This document shows, in pieces, positions 36,478-46,151 of a stretch of DNA of 64,000 nucleotides; position 1 is the first letter of the stretch, and every line of letters starts with the position of its first letter. The stretch is from Gimesia maris (GTDB lineage Bacteria; Planctomycetota; Planctomycetia; Planctomycetales; Planctomycetaceae), in contig NZ_CP042910.1 in assembly GCF_008298035.1 (NCBI RefSeq), positions 3,177,001 through 3,241,000 on the forward strand, written 5' to 3'. The notes below the pieces were generated by a model. That model was not told where the DNA came from. It made no database searches and saw only the letters and a list, made by a program, of their open reading frames with translations. The translations under genes were made by a program, and so were the position numbers.

Positions 36478-37758
36478 TTAATTTTCGGCTCGAAATCGGA
36501 TTTCGCCGGAAACAATGACGACTTCTGCCCTGCCTTGCAGTTCTTTTCCAAGAAATGGAGTATTGTGACTGGATGATTTGAGTAGGGCAGGTTCGAGAAT
36601 GTAACGGATATCCGGGTTAATCAGGGTAATATCAGCGTCTGCTCCCTCCGCCAGAGTCCCTTTTTCAAGTCCCAGGATTTGAGCAGGGCCCCGTGTCAGT
36701 TTCCCGATCAATTCAGGCCAGGAGAGGTGACCGGGAGTGATCAGGCTCTGCAGACAGACAGGCAGTAGCGTCTCCAGGCCGATAATTCCAAAGTCAGCTC
36801 CCAGAATTTCATCAGTTTTCTTTTCCGCAGCGTGGGGGGTGTGGTCGGAGCAGATCGCATCAATTGTGCCATCCTTCAAGCCTTCGATTAAAGCGTCGAT
36901 GTGTTCCTGGGAACGCAGTGGAGGCAGGACCTTGAAGTTAGGATCATAATTCTCCAGCATCTGATCAGTGAGTGTCAGGTGGTGGGGGGTGACATCGGCA
37001 GAGACACGAATTCCAGCAGCTTTGGCGCGACGAATCTGTGAGACACTGTTCTGGGTGGAGATGCACATCAGGTGAATTCGCCCCCGGGTCAGTTCTGCCA
37101 GGGCAATATCCCGGTTGACCATGATCTCCTCTGCAGCGGACGGGATGCCTTTGAGTCCCAGTACTGTCGAATAAAAGCCCTCATGCATCTGTCCCTTATC
37201 AGTCAGCTCTGCGACCTGAGGACGATTTAAGATCGGGCGGTCAAACATGCGGGTGTATTCCAGCGCACATCGCATGATTTGCGCATTATCAATGGGACGG
37301 TCAGCATCGGTAAAACCGACAGCTTTTCCTGCAACCAACTGACCGATTTCCGCCAGTTCTTTTCCTTCATGATTTTTGGTGATAGCACCCAGAGGATAGA
37401 CATGACAGTTCGCTGCACGTTCCGCCTGGAGCAGAATAAACTCAGCGGAAGAGCGATCGTCAACCACGGGCGATGTATTCGGCAGACATCCGAGAGAAGT
37501 CACACCGCCGGCTAACGCCGCAGCGGTTCCCGATTCAATCGTTTCGTCTTCTTCGAAGCCGGGTTCGCACAGGGAGACGTGAATGTCAATGAATCCCGGG
37601 CTGACGATCAGACCTGTGGCGTCAATGGTTTCGTCAGCAGTGACAGTCGCTTCGCACAGACCGGTAATCTTCCCGTTTTCAATTAACAGGTTACCCAACT
37701 GGTCCAGATCTTGTGAAGGGTCGATAATACGACCATTTTTAATGAGAATCGATTTCAT
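36478..37758 (-). CDS. pyrC: Dihydroorotase homologue lacking zinc ligands (PyrC'-like)
   Basis: A 426-residue protein of the dihydroorotase/allantoinase family, full length and with normal start and end. Catalytic positions are altered: the usual HxHxREPG motif reads H60-V-S-L-C-E-P-G, so the second zinc histidine is Ser62 and the substrate-binding Arg is Cys64. The HCED-type histidine is replaced at LNRPQ (Arg179), and the AHVST histidine is Cys232 in MCIST. Asn94 (PNTSP) and Asp305 (SDHTPH) remain. It is therefore probably not a working dihydroorotase. In Pseudomonas an inactive PyrC' is needed to assemble aspartate transcarbamoylase. Here the gene overlaps pyrB by 4 bases (ATGA), the same arrangement. 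An active enzyme would need to be elsewhere in the genome. Confidence 0.88.
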   Translation of the reverse strand: MKSILIKNGRIIDPSQDLDQLGNLLIENGKITGLCEATVTADETIDATGLIVSPGFIDIHVSLCEPGFEEDETIESGTAAALAGGVTSLGCLPNTSPVVDDRSSAEFILLQAERAANCHVYPLGAITKNHEGKELAEIGQLVAGKAVGFTDADRPIDNAQIMRCALEYTRMFDRPILNRPQVAELTDKGQMHEGFYSTVLGLKGIPSAAEEIMVNRDIALAELTRGRIHLMCISTQNSVSQIRRAKAAGIRVSADVTPHHLTLTDQMLENYDPNFKVLPPLRSQEHIDALIEGLKDGTIDAICSDHTPHAAEKKTDEILGADFGIIGLETLLPVCLQSLITPGHLSWPELIGKLTRGPAQILGLEKGTLAEGADADITLINPDIRYILEPALLKSSSHNTPFLGKELQGRAEVVIVSGEIRFRAEN

Positions 37759-38735
37759 CCTGGAGTTCCCAAGGAGGCAGTTCGCTGTAGATGAAGCAGG
37801 TAGAGACAGGCCATTCTGATGATCAGGCCATTGCTGACCTGGCCTAGAATGATTGAGTGCGGACCATCAGCCACATCAGGAGTAATTTCCACACCCCTGT
37901 TGATGGGACCCGGCGCGAGGATTAAGACATTCTCTTTGGCTTTGTTAATGCGTTGCTTGTTCATACCAAAGAGGTGTGCGTATTCCCGGATGGAAGGGAA
38001 GTAGTGCCCCCGTTGACGTTCAAACTGAATCCGTAACAGGTTCAGACAGTCTGTTCGGGGGAGAACGTCATCCAGGTTACTGGAGACTTCCACTCCCAGT
38101 TTTGAGATTTCACTGGGGATCAATGTGGTTGGACCACAGACAATCACGTGGGCGCCCAGCTTTTTCAGCCCCCAGATATTTGAACGAGCAACGCGGCTGT
38201 GCAGAATATCTCCTACCAGCGTGACGGTCAGCCCTTCAATTTTGCCAAAATGTTCCCGGATCGTGAAAATATCGAGGAGCGCCTGGGTGGGATGTTCGTG
38301 TGTCCCATCGCCAGCGTTGAGAATATTGGCGTCCAGGTGTTGTGCCAGCAGTTGTGGAGCACCCGGCGTTTTGTGCCTGACAACTACATATGATACTCCC
38401 ATCGCTTCGATTGTTTTGGCAGTATCAACAAAGCTTTCCCCTTTGGAGAGGCTGCTGCCGGAAGCGGAAAAATCAACGGTGTCCGCACTGAGACGCTTGG
38501 CTGCCAGCCCAAAGCTGATACGGGTTCGGGTAGATGGTTCAAAGAAGAGGTTGGCGACAACAGTACCGGCTAATGGTGTTAATTTGGTTTCACCAATGGC
38601 GGCAAGCCGCTTAAATTCTGCTGCCTGGTTGAGAATGATATTGAGTTCATCCCGGGTGAGGTCCTGCAGTCCTAGAATATGTTTACGGTTCCATCCACTG
38701 GAGATGTCGGTTCGATACTCATGGTCGATATTCAT
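37755..38735 (-). CDS. pyrB: Aspartate carbamoyltransferase catalytic chain
   Basis: A 326-residue aspartate transcarbamoylase, which joins carbamoyl phosphate to aspartate in pyrimidine synthesis. Active-site motifs are intact: [12 protein letters not shown] with S68-T-R-T-R72, Lys98 in LSKGES, Arg120 in VVRHKT, and HPTQALLD at 148-155, followed by the LRIQFERQ segment and PGPINRG. Length is usual for the catalytic chain. The start is the ATG at 38735. The gene is followed by the PyrC'-like gene with a 4-base overlap, which strongly suggests a joint complex. No pyrI regulatory chain is present here. Upstream, 157 bases separate it from the kinase gene; I saw no PyrR-type attenuator or leader peptide in that gap. 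Confidence 0.95.
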   Translation of the reverse strand: MNIDHEYRTDISSGWNRKHILGLQDLTRDELNIILNQAAEFKRLAAIGETKLTPLAGTVVANLFFEPSTRTRISFGLAAKRLSADTVDFSASGSSLSKGESFVDTAKTIEAMGVSYVVVRHKTPGAPQLLAQHLDANILNAGDGTHEHPTQALLDIFTIREHFGKIEGLTVTLVGDILHSRVARSNIWGLKKLGAHVIVCGPTTLIPSEISKLGVEVSSNLDDVLPRTDCLNLLRIQFERQRGHYFPSIREYAHLFGMNKQRINKAKENVLILAPGPINRGVEITPDVADGPHSIILGQVSNGLIIRMACLYLLHLQRTASLGTPG

Positions 38736-38892
38736 AGTCGCATCAGATTAGTGTAGGTGCGTATTTCAACCAGGGTGACGTCAGATGCGTACAGACCCCG
38801 ATCGAAGGATGTTATCACAGGACTGGTAGAGATATTACCAATCCCCCCTGCTCCCTTCAAGGAGATCGCGCGGAGAACTCTCACTCAACAGC

Positions 38893-41226
38893 TTACTTTT
38901 TAAGGGTTTTCAGGCTTGCGACAAAGTCTGGAATCAATTCAGGCTGAATACCCGGCGGTTGTGCAGATTTACGCGGCACTTGTGCTTCGGTGACCAGAGA
39001 ATCTGCCGGGTGGAGACTGATTTCAGCCGCATATCGAAATTTTCCAGTGGAGAGGCCTTCGATCATCATCTTGTCTGTACTGAGTTCTTCCAGTGACGTT
39101 CCGGGGGACTCCTGCCAGCCAGCGATCAGAATATCGGAAGAAGCTACAGACCCTTCTCCCAGCAGGCCGACTGATGCCAGCCAGTTTTCAGGGGGCTTTA
39201 ATCCCTGGAATTGGATGAGAGCAGAGTGTACCAGTCCAAACACACAGTCCCTGGCTACCATCTGAATGGCACCGGGAATCTGAATCTGGTCGGACCAGTT
39301 CAACATCAGCAGCGGACCGGACTCCCGCATGGTCAGGTGCTGCAGGTTGAGGTTTAACTGCTGGTCAATTTCAGGCGGATGTTCCAGATAGAGCAGTGAG
39401 CGTGAAGTGAGATTCAGACAATTATTGAGCAAAATATTCTGAGGTGATTGAGATAAATGAACCACGTGTCCGGGTAAAGCAAAAAAGGTATTCTGAAATG
39501 TCAGGTTTGTCCCGTTTCGATGTTGTGGATCCAATGGTTTCCAATACAGGGCACTATAGATCTGATTCGAACCGGCTTCTGCATTTGATTCCAGTTGCGT
39601 GAAGTAACACGAGTTGATTTTTACGTTTTGGGCTGTCACGTTTAACAGGGCTTGAATGGTTTGTCCTGCTGTCTGGGGCGAACTGGTTCGATTGATGAAA
39701 ATGACATTTTCCACGGTCAGTTGCTCAGCGACAACATGAAATGAATCTGCTTCGATTTCAATAATGGCGGGATGTGCTGGATCCCCCTGTAGTGTGAGTG
39801 GCCCGACGGTGGTGATCCTGGTTGATTCATACACCGTATTTGCTTCCAACCGGATTACCCCCTGCCCATCGGGGGCCGGGAGCAAAGTATGAACCGTTTT
39901 TTCTGTTTTGACTTTGGGGGGCTGAGTATCAGGGGGTGGGGAAAGCTTTTTGTCAGTCTGGTTGAACGAAACTTTGGAGGTAATTTCCAGCAGCTGGTTC
40001 CGGGCCCCTTCGTCCAGCAGGGTATAGGATAATCCCGAGAGTACAAAAATCAGTGCGGCAATCAGTGGTAGTCGGCCTGGTTTTTCTGATTTCGGTTCTG
40101 ATTCTACGCGTGATGTCTGGTGCTGAAAAGAATCGTGGAATCGGGCGAGAAGATTTCGTGATGCTGTTCCAGGCCAGAGTTTTTGTGCAGCCTGCATATC
40201 CCCGGGACGCTGTCGGGGATCAGCCGCTGTAAAGCGAATTAATGCTTCGGCCAGGCCCGCAGGTGTTTCGGGAGCCCAACTGCGGATGTCAGGCACGGAT
40301 TTTGTCTGATGGCAGGCCAGTTTGGCCAGGGGGTCACCCGTCGTAAACGGAGGTCGTCCTGCCAGTAATTCCCAGAGTAAGCAACCCAGGGCATACAGGT
40401 CACTTTGTGTATTAGGATGGCGACCGGTTCCGATCAGTTCCGGAGCGATACCATCGTAGCAACGCGGCGGTAATGCGGCATGAATGGTCAGTTCGGGAGA
40501 GAGGATGGGGGCCAGGCCCGGATCGACGAGGGCGGCATTTCCCTTTGCTGCCAGGCGGACATTCCAGGGGCGTATGTCCCCGTGTACTACTTTTCGCTGT
40601 TCAAGCAATACCAGCGCCTCCAGCAGTTGCGCGCCCAGCGCCAGAACGACGGGAACCGGAAAACGTCCCCGGCGAATCAGCAGTTCTGAGACAGGTATTG
40701 AAGGCAGATAATGGCTGATAATCACAAACTGTGTGGGAAGCTGTTTAATGACCCGGGGTAATACCAGGGAAGGATGATGCAGTCCCTGTAACCGTTGCAG
40801 CAGACTTTGGAAATGTTTCTGTAACTGCTGTGGCTGCTCCAATTGGGGAGTTGTGATTTTCAGAGCGCATTGTTCGGTGCTATCAGGTACCCTGGCGATA
40901 TAGGTCTGGGATTGTGGCGAATGTCCCAGTTCTGAAATCAGCAGATACGGTCCTACAGCCAGATGTTCCGGGTGACCGGATTCCAGTACGCGTGCCTGGA
41001 AGGGGGTGATTTTCTGTGCCTGAACCAGTGCGTCGATCCAGACGGAGTCGAAAGCGGGAATGCCCCGCGCCAGTTTACGTACACGGCGCCTGCAGCGTCT
41101 CACATCGGTAGTGGTACAAAGCTTGAGCTTTGTTAATCGATGCAGTAATTCGGGAGACGGTGGTTCGAGCAACGTGACGAAATCCTTTTCCACAACGTTC
41201 CAGCGAGGCAGCTTGCCTCGAGTCAA
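38893..41226 (-). CDS. Protein kinase fused to a membrane helix and beta-helix domain
   Basis: About 777 residues. An N-terminal helical region (about 20-85) precedes a protein-kinase domain at about 93-350. Lys123 of the VAIK position is present (ALKIT), the catalytic loop reads HGDIRPWNV (215-223) with Asp217 and Asn222, and the magnesium motif is DPG at 235-237 in place of DFG. The glycine-rich loop is absent (LGHSPQSQTYIA). A membrane helix follows at about 386-404. The outer part, about 440-720, has repeats rich in Leu/Ile/Asn (NVIFINRTSSPQ, LNLNLQHLTM) typical of right-handed beta-helices. Kinase activity is plausible but not assured. The first codon is TTG at 41226; a GTG 36 bases in is an alternative, since no ATG lies near the start. 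Confidence 0.8.
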   Translation of the reverse strand: MTRGKLPRWNVVEKDFVTLLEPPSPELLHRLTKLKLCTTTDVRRCRRRVRKLARGIPAFDSVWIDALVQAQKITPFQARVLESGHPEHLAVGPYLLISELGHSPQSQTYIARVPDSTEQCALKITTPQLEQPQQLQKHFQSLLQRLQGLHHPSLVLPRVIKQLPTQFVIISHYLPSIPVSELLIRRGRFPVPVVLALGAQLLEALVLLEQRKVVHGDIRPWNVRLAAKGNAALVDPGLAPILSPELTIHAALPPRCYDGIAPELIGTGRHPNTQSDLYALGCLLWELLAGRPPFTTGDPLAKLACHQTKSVPDIRSWAPETPAGLAEALIRFTAADPRQRPGDMQAAQKLWPGTASRNLLARFHDSFQHQTSRVESEPKSEKPGRLPLIAALIFVLSGLSYTLLDEGARNQLLEITSKVSFNQTDKKLSPPPDTQPPKVKTEKTVHTLLPAPDGQGVIRLEANTVYESTRITTVGPLTLQGDPAHPAIIEIEADSFHVVAEQLTVENVIFINRTSSPQTAGQTIQALLNVTAQNVKINSCYFTQLESNAEAGSNQIYSALYWKPLDPQHRNGTNLTFQNTFFALPGHVVHLSQSPQNILLNNCLNLTSRSLLYLEHPPEIDQQLNLNLQHLTMRESGPLLMLNWSDQIQIPGAIQMVARDCVFGLVHSALIQFQGLKPPENWLASVGLLGEGSVASSDILIAGWQESPGTSLEELSTDKMMIEGLSTGKFRYAAEISLHPADSLVTEAQVPRKSAQPPGIQPELIPDFVASLKTLKK

Positions 41227-41437
41227 TATTTGTAAGTCCAGGTTGAGTCCGATCAGCCTGATAGAAAATGAGTTATGGCAAAATTTACAATATTTCGCAA
41301 TAGTGATCTGCTGCTTTAAAGAGGGTTTTCATTCCTTAGAAAAGGCATTTCAGAAACCCGATCTTTAGGGTATAAATGCAGTTGTTTTAATAGATTGATA
41401 TCTGGACAAAAGTGTAATTTAAATAGGTCTGTATCAG

Positions 41438-42226
41438 ATGCACGTGTTGATCATTGGTGATCTGACCCCGGAAATGGATTCGATTTCCACTTCAGTCAGA
41501 GAAATCTGCAGTGAAGCCCAAATACTGGAAATTTCCAGAATGGAACTGATCGGGACCGTAAATATAAATCCGGATCTGATCATCGTTTGTCAGAACTGGC
41601 CTGATGAATTTGGTCCTCATATCTTAGATGATCTCGTCAGTCGCTTTCCACTGAGTCGTTTTGTCTGCTGTTATGGAGTCTGGTGTGAATCTGATGGCCG
41701 GACACGGGCAACCTGGCCGTTCAGCATCCGCGTACCCGCACGCAGTGCTGCATCCCGAATTCAGAGGGAACTGGAAATCATTGAGGTGGATGCCCAGGTC
41801 TTTCCTTTGACTGCCGGCCGAGATGAAATATTCCTGTGGGAATCGTCGATTTTACCATTACGGCTGGATGGACAGGGGAATGCGCCGCGTATCAGTGTGA
41901 TTTCCGGTGACAGCCAGTATCGCAGCATGCTGGAAGCCCAGCTCAGAAACTGGGGATGCGAAATCGTGACAGCCTCTCACCAGAATACGGCTGATGTCAT
42001 TGTATATGATCTGGATCCCTGGGACACGGTTCTGGATCAATTGATTACCCGGATTGAGCCTGCCCCCCTCATCGGGATGATGGGACTGGCGCATCCGGAA
42101 ATCATCACTGCAGCAAAACTCTGGGGAGTGCGCAAAGTGGTGACTAAGCTTGCTCCTGAGGCTGAGTTGTTTCACGCGATTCGCTGTATTGGGGGAATCA
42201 AGGAGAATCTGCCGGAAGAGTGCTGA
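41438..42226 (+). CDS. Tandem receiver-like (pseudo-receiver) protein
   Basis: A 262-residue soluble protein made of two response-regulator-like domains. The first (1-125) begins HVLIIGDLTPEMDSI with alternating strands and helices (LIIVCQNWP). The second (about 150-262) starts RISVISGDSQYRSMLEAQLRNWGCEIVTAS. It carries Asp in VIVYDLDPW, GMMGLAHPE in place of the usual Thr/Ser switch segment, and Lys in VVTKLAPEAELF at the position of the conserved lysine. The first domain lacks the normal phospho-acceptor pattern. Such proteins usually act as protein-protein adaptors rather than phosphorylated switches. No output domain follows. The gene diverges from the kinase/beta-helix gene and overlaps the DUF1080 gene end by 29 bases on opposite strands. 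Confidence 0.65.
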   Translation: MHVLIIGDLTPEMDSISTSVREICSEAQILEISRMELIGTVNINPDLIIVCQNWPDEFGPHILDDLVSRFPLSRFVCCYGVWCESDGRTRATWPFSIRVPARSAASRIQRELEIIEVDAQVFPLTAGRDEIFLWESSILPLRLDGQGNAPRISVISGDSQYRSMLEAQLRNWGCEIVTASHQNTADVIVYDLDPWDTVLDQLITRIEPAPLIGMMGLAHPEIITAAKLWGVRKVVTKLAPEAELFHAIRCIGGIKENLPEEC

Positions 42227-43496
42227 CCTTCAGGTCTTTAAAGTTCAGATCTGTAGTAGGGTCATGCCCCTGCAGGCTGATGTGCCCTGCTTCCAGTCTC
42301 AATCCTTTGCGAGGGTTTTCATCCGGCTTTCTGGTGTCGGTCCAGTCAGTCACCTGATAACCGTTGATCCAGACTGCGATATGCGGTCCAGAGGCAGAAA
42401 GCGTCGTTGTGAACCATTCATGATCATTGGCAACCACACGCCTGGCTTCGGTTCTACGAAATATGGCACCTGTCCCTGCATTTTCAGGTTTGGTCCTGTC
42501 ACCCTCTTTGATTCCATTATGAATCTGAACTTCATATCCATTAGCCATACCTTTCTCCGAGCCTTTAATCGCACGGAAAAAGTAACCACTATTGAGTGAG
42601 TCCCCATTTGACTTCGCTGTTGCCTGAAACAGGAAATCTCCCCAGATTTCTTCTGTTTCCAGGTAGCCCTGTTTTTCAGCAGTGACGTGAATGGTGCCAT
42701 CGACGACTTCAAATGTACTTTGTGAACCGGGGACAACATTCCAGCCTGCCAGATCGACACCATTGAAAATCGTCGACATCCGGAGTGGTTTCAGATAGAT
42801 TTTGCGAAATTCAATCGCCCCTTCATTTTTCTGTAAACCGATGAATCCGGTTTTCCGCAGATTCTTAGAAGTATCATTAAAATTCAGAACCTCTTTGCCA
42901 TTGATAATGGCTTTGATGTTCGAACCTTCCAGGTTTACTTCACAAGTTTGCCATTCGGAACTGACGGGGAGTGGTTTATCGATCTTGCTGCGGGCGACCA
43001 GGCTTCCGGTTGGAAATTCGGTTTTCTGATCACACAGATTCAGTTCATAGCAGTCCTTACTGGGATCCGTGGGGTTAAAGGTGGTTCTCAGGAAAATCCC
43101 GCTGTTTGTTTCGGGAGTCAATTTGAATTCGAATTTCAGTTCGTAATCTGCAAAGGGAGATGTGGTGAGCAGTAGACCTGGTTCCCCCTTGTCTGCTTTG
43201 ATAACCCCTTCATCGACATGCCAGTTGACATCATTATTGGGTTTCCAGCCAGACAGACTGTGGCCATCGAAGAGTGCGATCCAGCCTGCCGCGATCTCTT
43301 CTTCAGTCAGGCCTGTCTCAGGTATCACATCACCTGCAGGTTCTTTGGTTTGTGGCGGCGTTTTGACAACTTCAGCAGCTTGAGGTTCCGCATAAGATTT
43401 TGCATCCGGGGAAGGATGTTCCACTTTCAGGCACCCTGTCAGTGCACTCAATATAAATGTGATGAATACCAGGCAGGCAAACGAATTCCGCAACAT
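42198..43496 (-). CDS. Lipoprotein with two DUF1080 (3-keto-disaccharide hydrolase) domains
   Basis: A 432-residue lipoprotein. The signal peptide ends in a lipobox with Cys22 (SALTGC), so it is membrane-anchored. Two DUF1080 beta-sandwich domains follow, at about 66-235 and 238-428, each with the family sequence signs: WIALFDGHSLSGWK and STIFNGVDLAGWN, NSGIFLRT and NSGYFFRA, and an asparagine-rich strand (LNLCDQK or QIHNGIK) near the ligand face. DUF1080 is now linked to hydrolysis of 3-keto-disaccharides, and many planctomycetes carry dozens of such proteins for polysaccharide use. Substrate is unknown and the copies here may differ in role. The start is the ATG at 43496, with a purine-rich GGGGGGAAGAAA before it. 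Confidence 0.85.
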   Translation of the reverse strand: MLRNSFACLVFITFILSALTGCLKVEHPSPDAKSYAEPQAAEVVKTPPQTKEPAGDVIPETGLTEEEIAAGWIALFDGHSLSGWKPNNDVNWHVDEGVIKADKGEPGLLLTTSPFADYELKFEFKLTPETNSGIFLRTTFNPTDPSKDCYELNLCDQKTEFPTGSLVARSKIDKPLPVSSEWQTCEVNLEGSNIKAIINGKEVLNFNDTSKNLRKTGFIGLQKNEGAIEFRKIYLKPLRMSTIFNGVDLAGWNVVPGSQSTFEVVDGTIHVTAEKQGYLETEEIWGDFLFQATAKSNGDSLNSGYFFRAIKGSEKGMANGYEVQIHNGIKEGDRTKPENAGTGAIFRRTEARRVVANDHEWFTTTLSASGPHIAVWINGYQVTDWTDTRKPDENPRKGLRLEAGHISLQGHDPTTDLNFKDLKVSTLPADSP

Positions 43497-43549
43497 GATT
43501 TCTTCCCCCCAAATGAGACGAGATAACAGTCTCTATTCTGTTTTTTCTG

Positions 43550-44660
43550 TTAGTTTTCTGTCATACCCCAACGCAAAAACGCTTCCAGGAATCCGTCGAG
43601 GTCACCATCCAGAATGGGGCCCGGGTTACCTGCTTTAAAACCTGTACGAGCATCTTTGACATACTGGTCGGGGTGCAGAACATAATTTCGCACTGTCTGG
43701 CCTCCAAACCCAATCTTCGACTTACCGCCTCGTTTTGCAGCCAGTTCTGCGTCGCGTTTTTCCTGCTCAATCTGAAACAGTTTTGATTTCAGCATTTTAC
43801 GGGCTTCGGCACGGTTTTTATGCTGACTGCGGTTGTTCTGACATTGTACGACCACATTTGATTCAAGATGGGTCAGGCGGATGGCAGAATCCGTTTTATT
43901 AATATGCTGCCCCCCTGCTCCACTGGCACGATAGGTATCTTCACGTACATCCTGGTCCCAGCTGATTTCAATTTCTGCAACTTCACCCATGTCCGGCGAA
44001 ACATCAACTGCGGCAAAGGATGTATGTCGGCGTCCTGCAGAGTCAAACGGGCTGATCCGAATTAAACGGTGGTTTCCGGTTTCTCCTTTGAGATAACCGT
44101 AGGCGTAATCTCCTTCAATCCGAATGGTCGCGCTGCGGATGCCCGCTTCTTCTGCATCGGAACGATCCAGCAACTCTACATTGAAGCCTCTACGTTCACA
44201 CCAGCGCAAATACATGCGCAGCAACATTTCTGCCCAGTCAGAAGAATCGGTGCCTCCTTCTCCCGCCTGAATGCTCAGGTAGGCAGCAGAGCCATCTTCC
44301 GGAGCGGACATCATCGCCTGAAGCTCCAGATGCTCCAGAATGGATTCGAGTCGCTCGGCGGTGGCAGAGAGTTCCGGGATACTGTCTTCGCTGCCTTCTT
44401 CCTCAATGAACTCTATCAGGACTTCAAGATCTTCCGCGCCCTCAACAAGTTGAGTTAATGGTTTGACAACCAGTTGAATCTGCTGCATTTCGTTGACGAG
44501 ACCCTGTGCCTTCTCCTGGTTGTCCCAGAAGCCGGCAGCTCCCATCAGCTCATTAATTTCAGCAGCGCGTTTTTTTTTGTCAGTGTAGTCAAAGAGAGTC
44601 TCGTAGCTTGACGATGCGATCCATGATTCCCGTGCATTTCTCTTTGAGTTCGTGTTCCAT
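43550..44660 (-). CDS. prfB: Peptide chain release factor 2, made by +1 programmed frameshift
   Basis: RF2 recognises UGA and UAA stop codons and releases the finished peptide. The gene starts at ATG 44660 and reads 23 codons (MEHELKEKC...) to an in-frame TGA at 44591-44589. A +1 shift at CTT-TGA-C then leads into the long frame, giving about 369 residues; E. coli RF2 has 365. RF2-specific SPF (about 203-205, RISPFDSAG) and the universally required GGQ (about 249-251, GAGGQHIN) are present. Reading only the longer frame gives a truncated 331-aa protein starting at MGAAGFW. The start ATG has no obvious ribosome-binding site in the immediate upstream bases. The unit follows ugd on the minus strand. 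Confidence 0.95.
44588..44594 (-). promoter_or_regulatory. prfB +1 frameshift site
   Basis: The heptamer CTTTGAC carries the in-frame TGA. Shifting from CTT-TGA to CTT-T-GAC joins LRDSL to DYTDKKKR, which is the normal RF2 sequence. This site autoregulates RF2: low RF2 leaves the TGA slow to terminate, so the ribosome shifts. The E. coli enhancer AGGGGG just upstream of CTT is not present here; the preceding bases read CGAGACTCT. Confidence 0.92.
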
Positions 44661-44754
44661 TTTTCGTTCTTTCTTGATGTTCTCGATCACTGAGATCTAA
44701 GAACCGTATGTATTTCTGATTCCGGTTTTACTGTCTGTGAATTGTTTTCCACAG

Positions 44755-46065
44755 TTATTTTACATTACTGAGTCCGATGCCAATGTATTCAAAACCCTTT
44801 TGTTTCATTTTATCGGGGTCATACAGGTTCCGTCCGTCAAAGATGACAGGTTTCTGCAGCTTATGCAGAATATAATCAAAATCGGCGTGCCGAAATTCAT
44901 TCCATTCAGTGACAATAATGAGGGCGTCGGATCCCTGCAGAGTATCATAGTGATGATCGAAATAAGCAAGCTGATCCCCATAGATATCTTTGACATTGTC
45001 CATGGCCACCGGATCGTGAACCTTCAGTTGCGCGCCGGCCTGTAGAAGTTGGTCAATCAAAACCAGGGCAGGTGCTTCACGGATATCATCTGTTTTTGGT
45101 TTGAAGGCCAGTCCCCAGATCGCAAAAGTCTTTCCCTGCAGTGAGCCTTTGAAGTACTTGTTTACTTTTTCAAATAACACTTTTTTCTGAGCCGTATTGA
45201 CCTGGTCGACAGCGTTCAGGATGGATGGTTCCATCTGCTGGTTTTTGGCTACGGAAATCAGTGCGGAGACATCTTTGGGAAAACAGGAACCCCCATATCC
45301 GACTCCAGGAAAAAGAAAGGAAAAGCCAATCCGTTGATCATGGCCGATTCCCCGGCGCACCTGATTGATATCGGCCCCCACCCGTTCACACAGATTTGCC
45401 ATTTCATTGATGAAACTGATTTTTGTCGCCAGCATGCAGTTTGCGACATATTTTGTCATTTCCGCACTCTCGAGTTCCATGGAAAGGAATGGGTGTTCGG
45501 TACGCAGGAATGGTTTATAGAGTTCGTGGAGTGTGTCAGAAATTTCGGGTCGAGAAACTCCCACGACAACACGGTCGGGCTTGGAGAAGTCATCTATGGC
45601 TGCCCCTTCCTTCAAAAATTCCGGATTCGAAGCGACATCAACAACTCTGCCTGTCAGTTCCTGAAGCAGTTCTGCGAGTTTGCGATTCGTTCCTACCGGG
45701 ACCGTACTTTTGATGATGACGATCGAATCCTCTGGTAGAAGGGGGGCAAGTGACTCGGCGACCTTCCAGATACTATCAAGATTGGCTGAGCCATCTTCTT
45801 TCTGAGGGGTTCCCACTGCGATGAAGATACACTTGGCCTCTGGAATAGCCTCATCATAACTGGTTGTGAAGAGTAGTCGCCGGGCTTTTGAATTACGTTT
45901 CACCATTTCTTCGAGGCCCGGCTCGAAAATAGGGATCTCACCAGCGTTCAATCTCTGAACTTTCTGCTCATCAATGTCGATGCAGGTAACATGGTTTCCG
46001 CTTTCGGCAAAACAAGTGCCTGTCACCAGTCCTACGTACCCCGTGCCAATTACTGCAATTTTCAT
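44755..46065 (-). CDS. ugd: UDP-glucose (or GDP-mannose) 6-dehydrogenase
   Basis: A 436-residue enzyme of the UDP-glucose/GDP-mannose dehydrogenase family, which makes the uronic acid by two NAD-dependent oxidations. The NAD-binding [12 protein letters not shown] is at 5-16, the TVPVGT loop at 121-126, Lys205 and Asn209 in EMTKYVANC, and catalytic Cys261 in [11 protein letters not shown] with Lys264. Length is typical of the UDP-glucose form. Substrate cannot be proved by sequence. It is 86 bases downstream of rfbB and close to gyrA and prfB on the same strand. Together with rfbB it suggests sugar-nucleotide supply for a surface polysaccharide. Confidence 0.92.
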   Translation of the reverse strand: MKIAVIGTGYVGLVTGTCFAESGNHVTCIDIDEQKVQRLNAGEIPIFEPGLEEMVKRNSKARRLLFTTSYDEAIPEAKCIFIAVGTPQKEDGSANLDSIWKVAESLAPLLPEDSIVIIKSTVPVGTNRKLAELLQELTGRVVDVASNPEFLKEGAAIDDFSKPDRVVVGVSRPEISDTLHELYKPFLRTEHPFLSMELESAEMTKYVANCMLATKISFINEMANLCERVGADINQVRRGIGHDQRIGFSFLFPGVGYGGSCFPKDVSALISVAKNQQMEPSILNAVDQVNTAQKKVLFEKVNKYFKGSLQGKTFAIWGLAFKPKTDDIREAPALVLIDQLLQAGAQLKVHDPVAMDNVKDIYGDQLAYFDHHYDTLQGSDALIIVTEWNEFRHADFDYILHKLQKPVIFDGRNLYDPDKMKQKGFEYIGIGLSNVK

Positions 46066-46151
46066 ATAATTCTCTTTTGATTGAATGAAGAGTCGAGAAC
46101 TGAATGTTAGAAATTCAGCTCAATTTACCTGAAGTCAAATGATGATACAAA

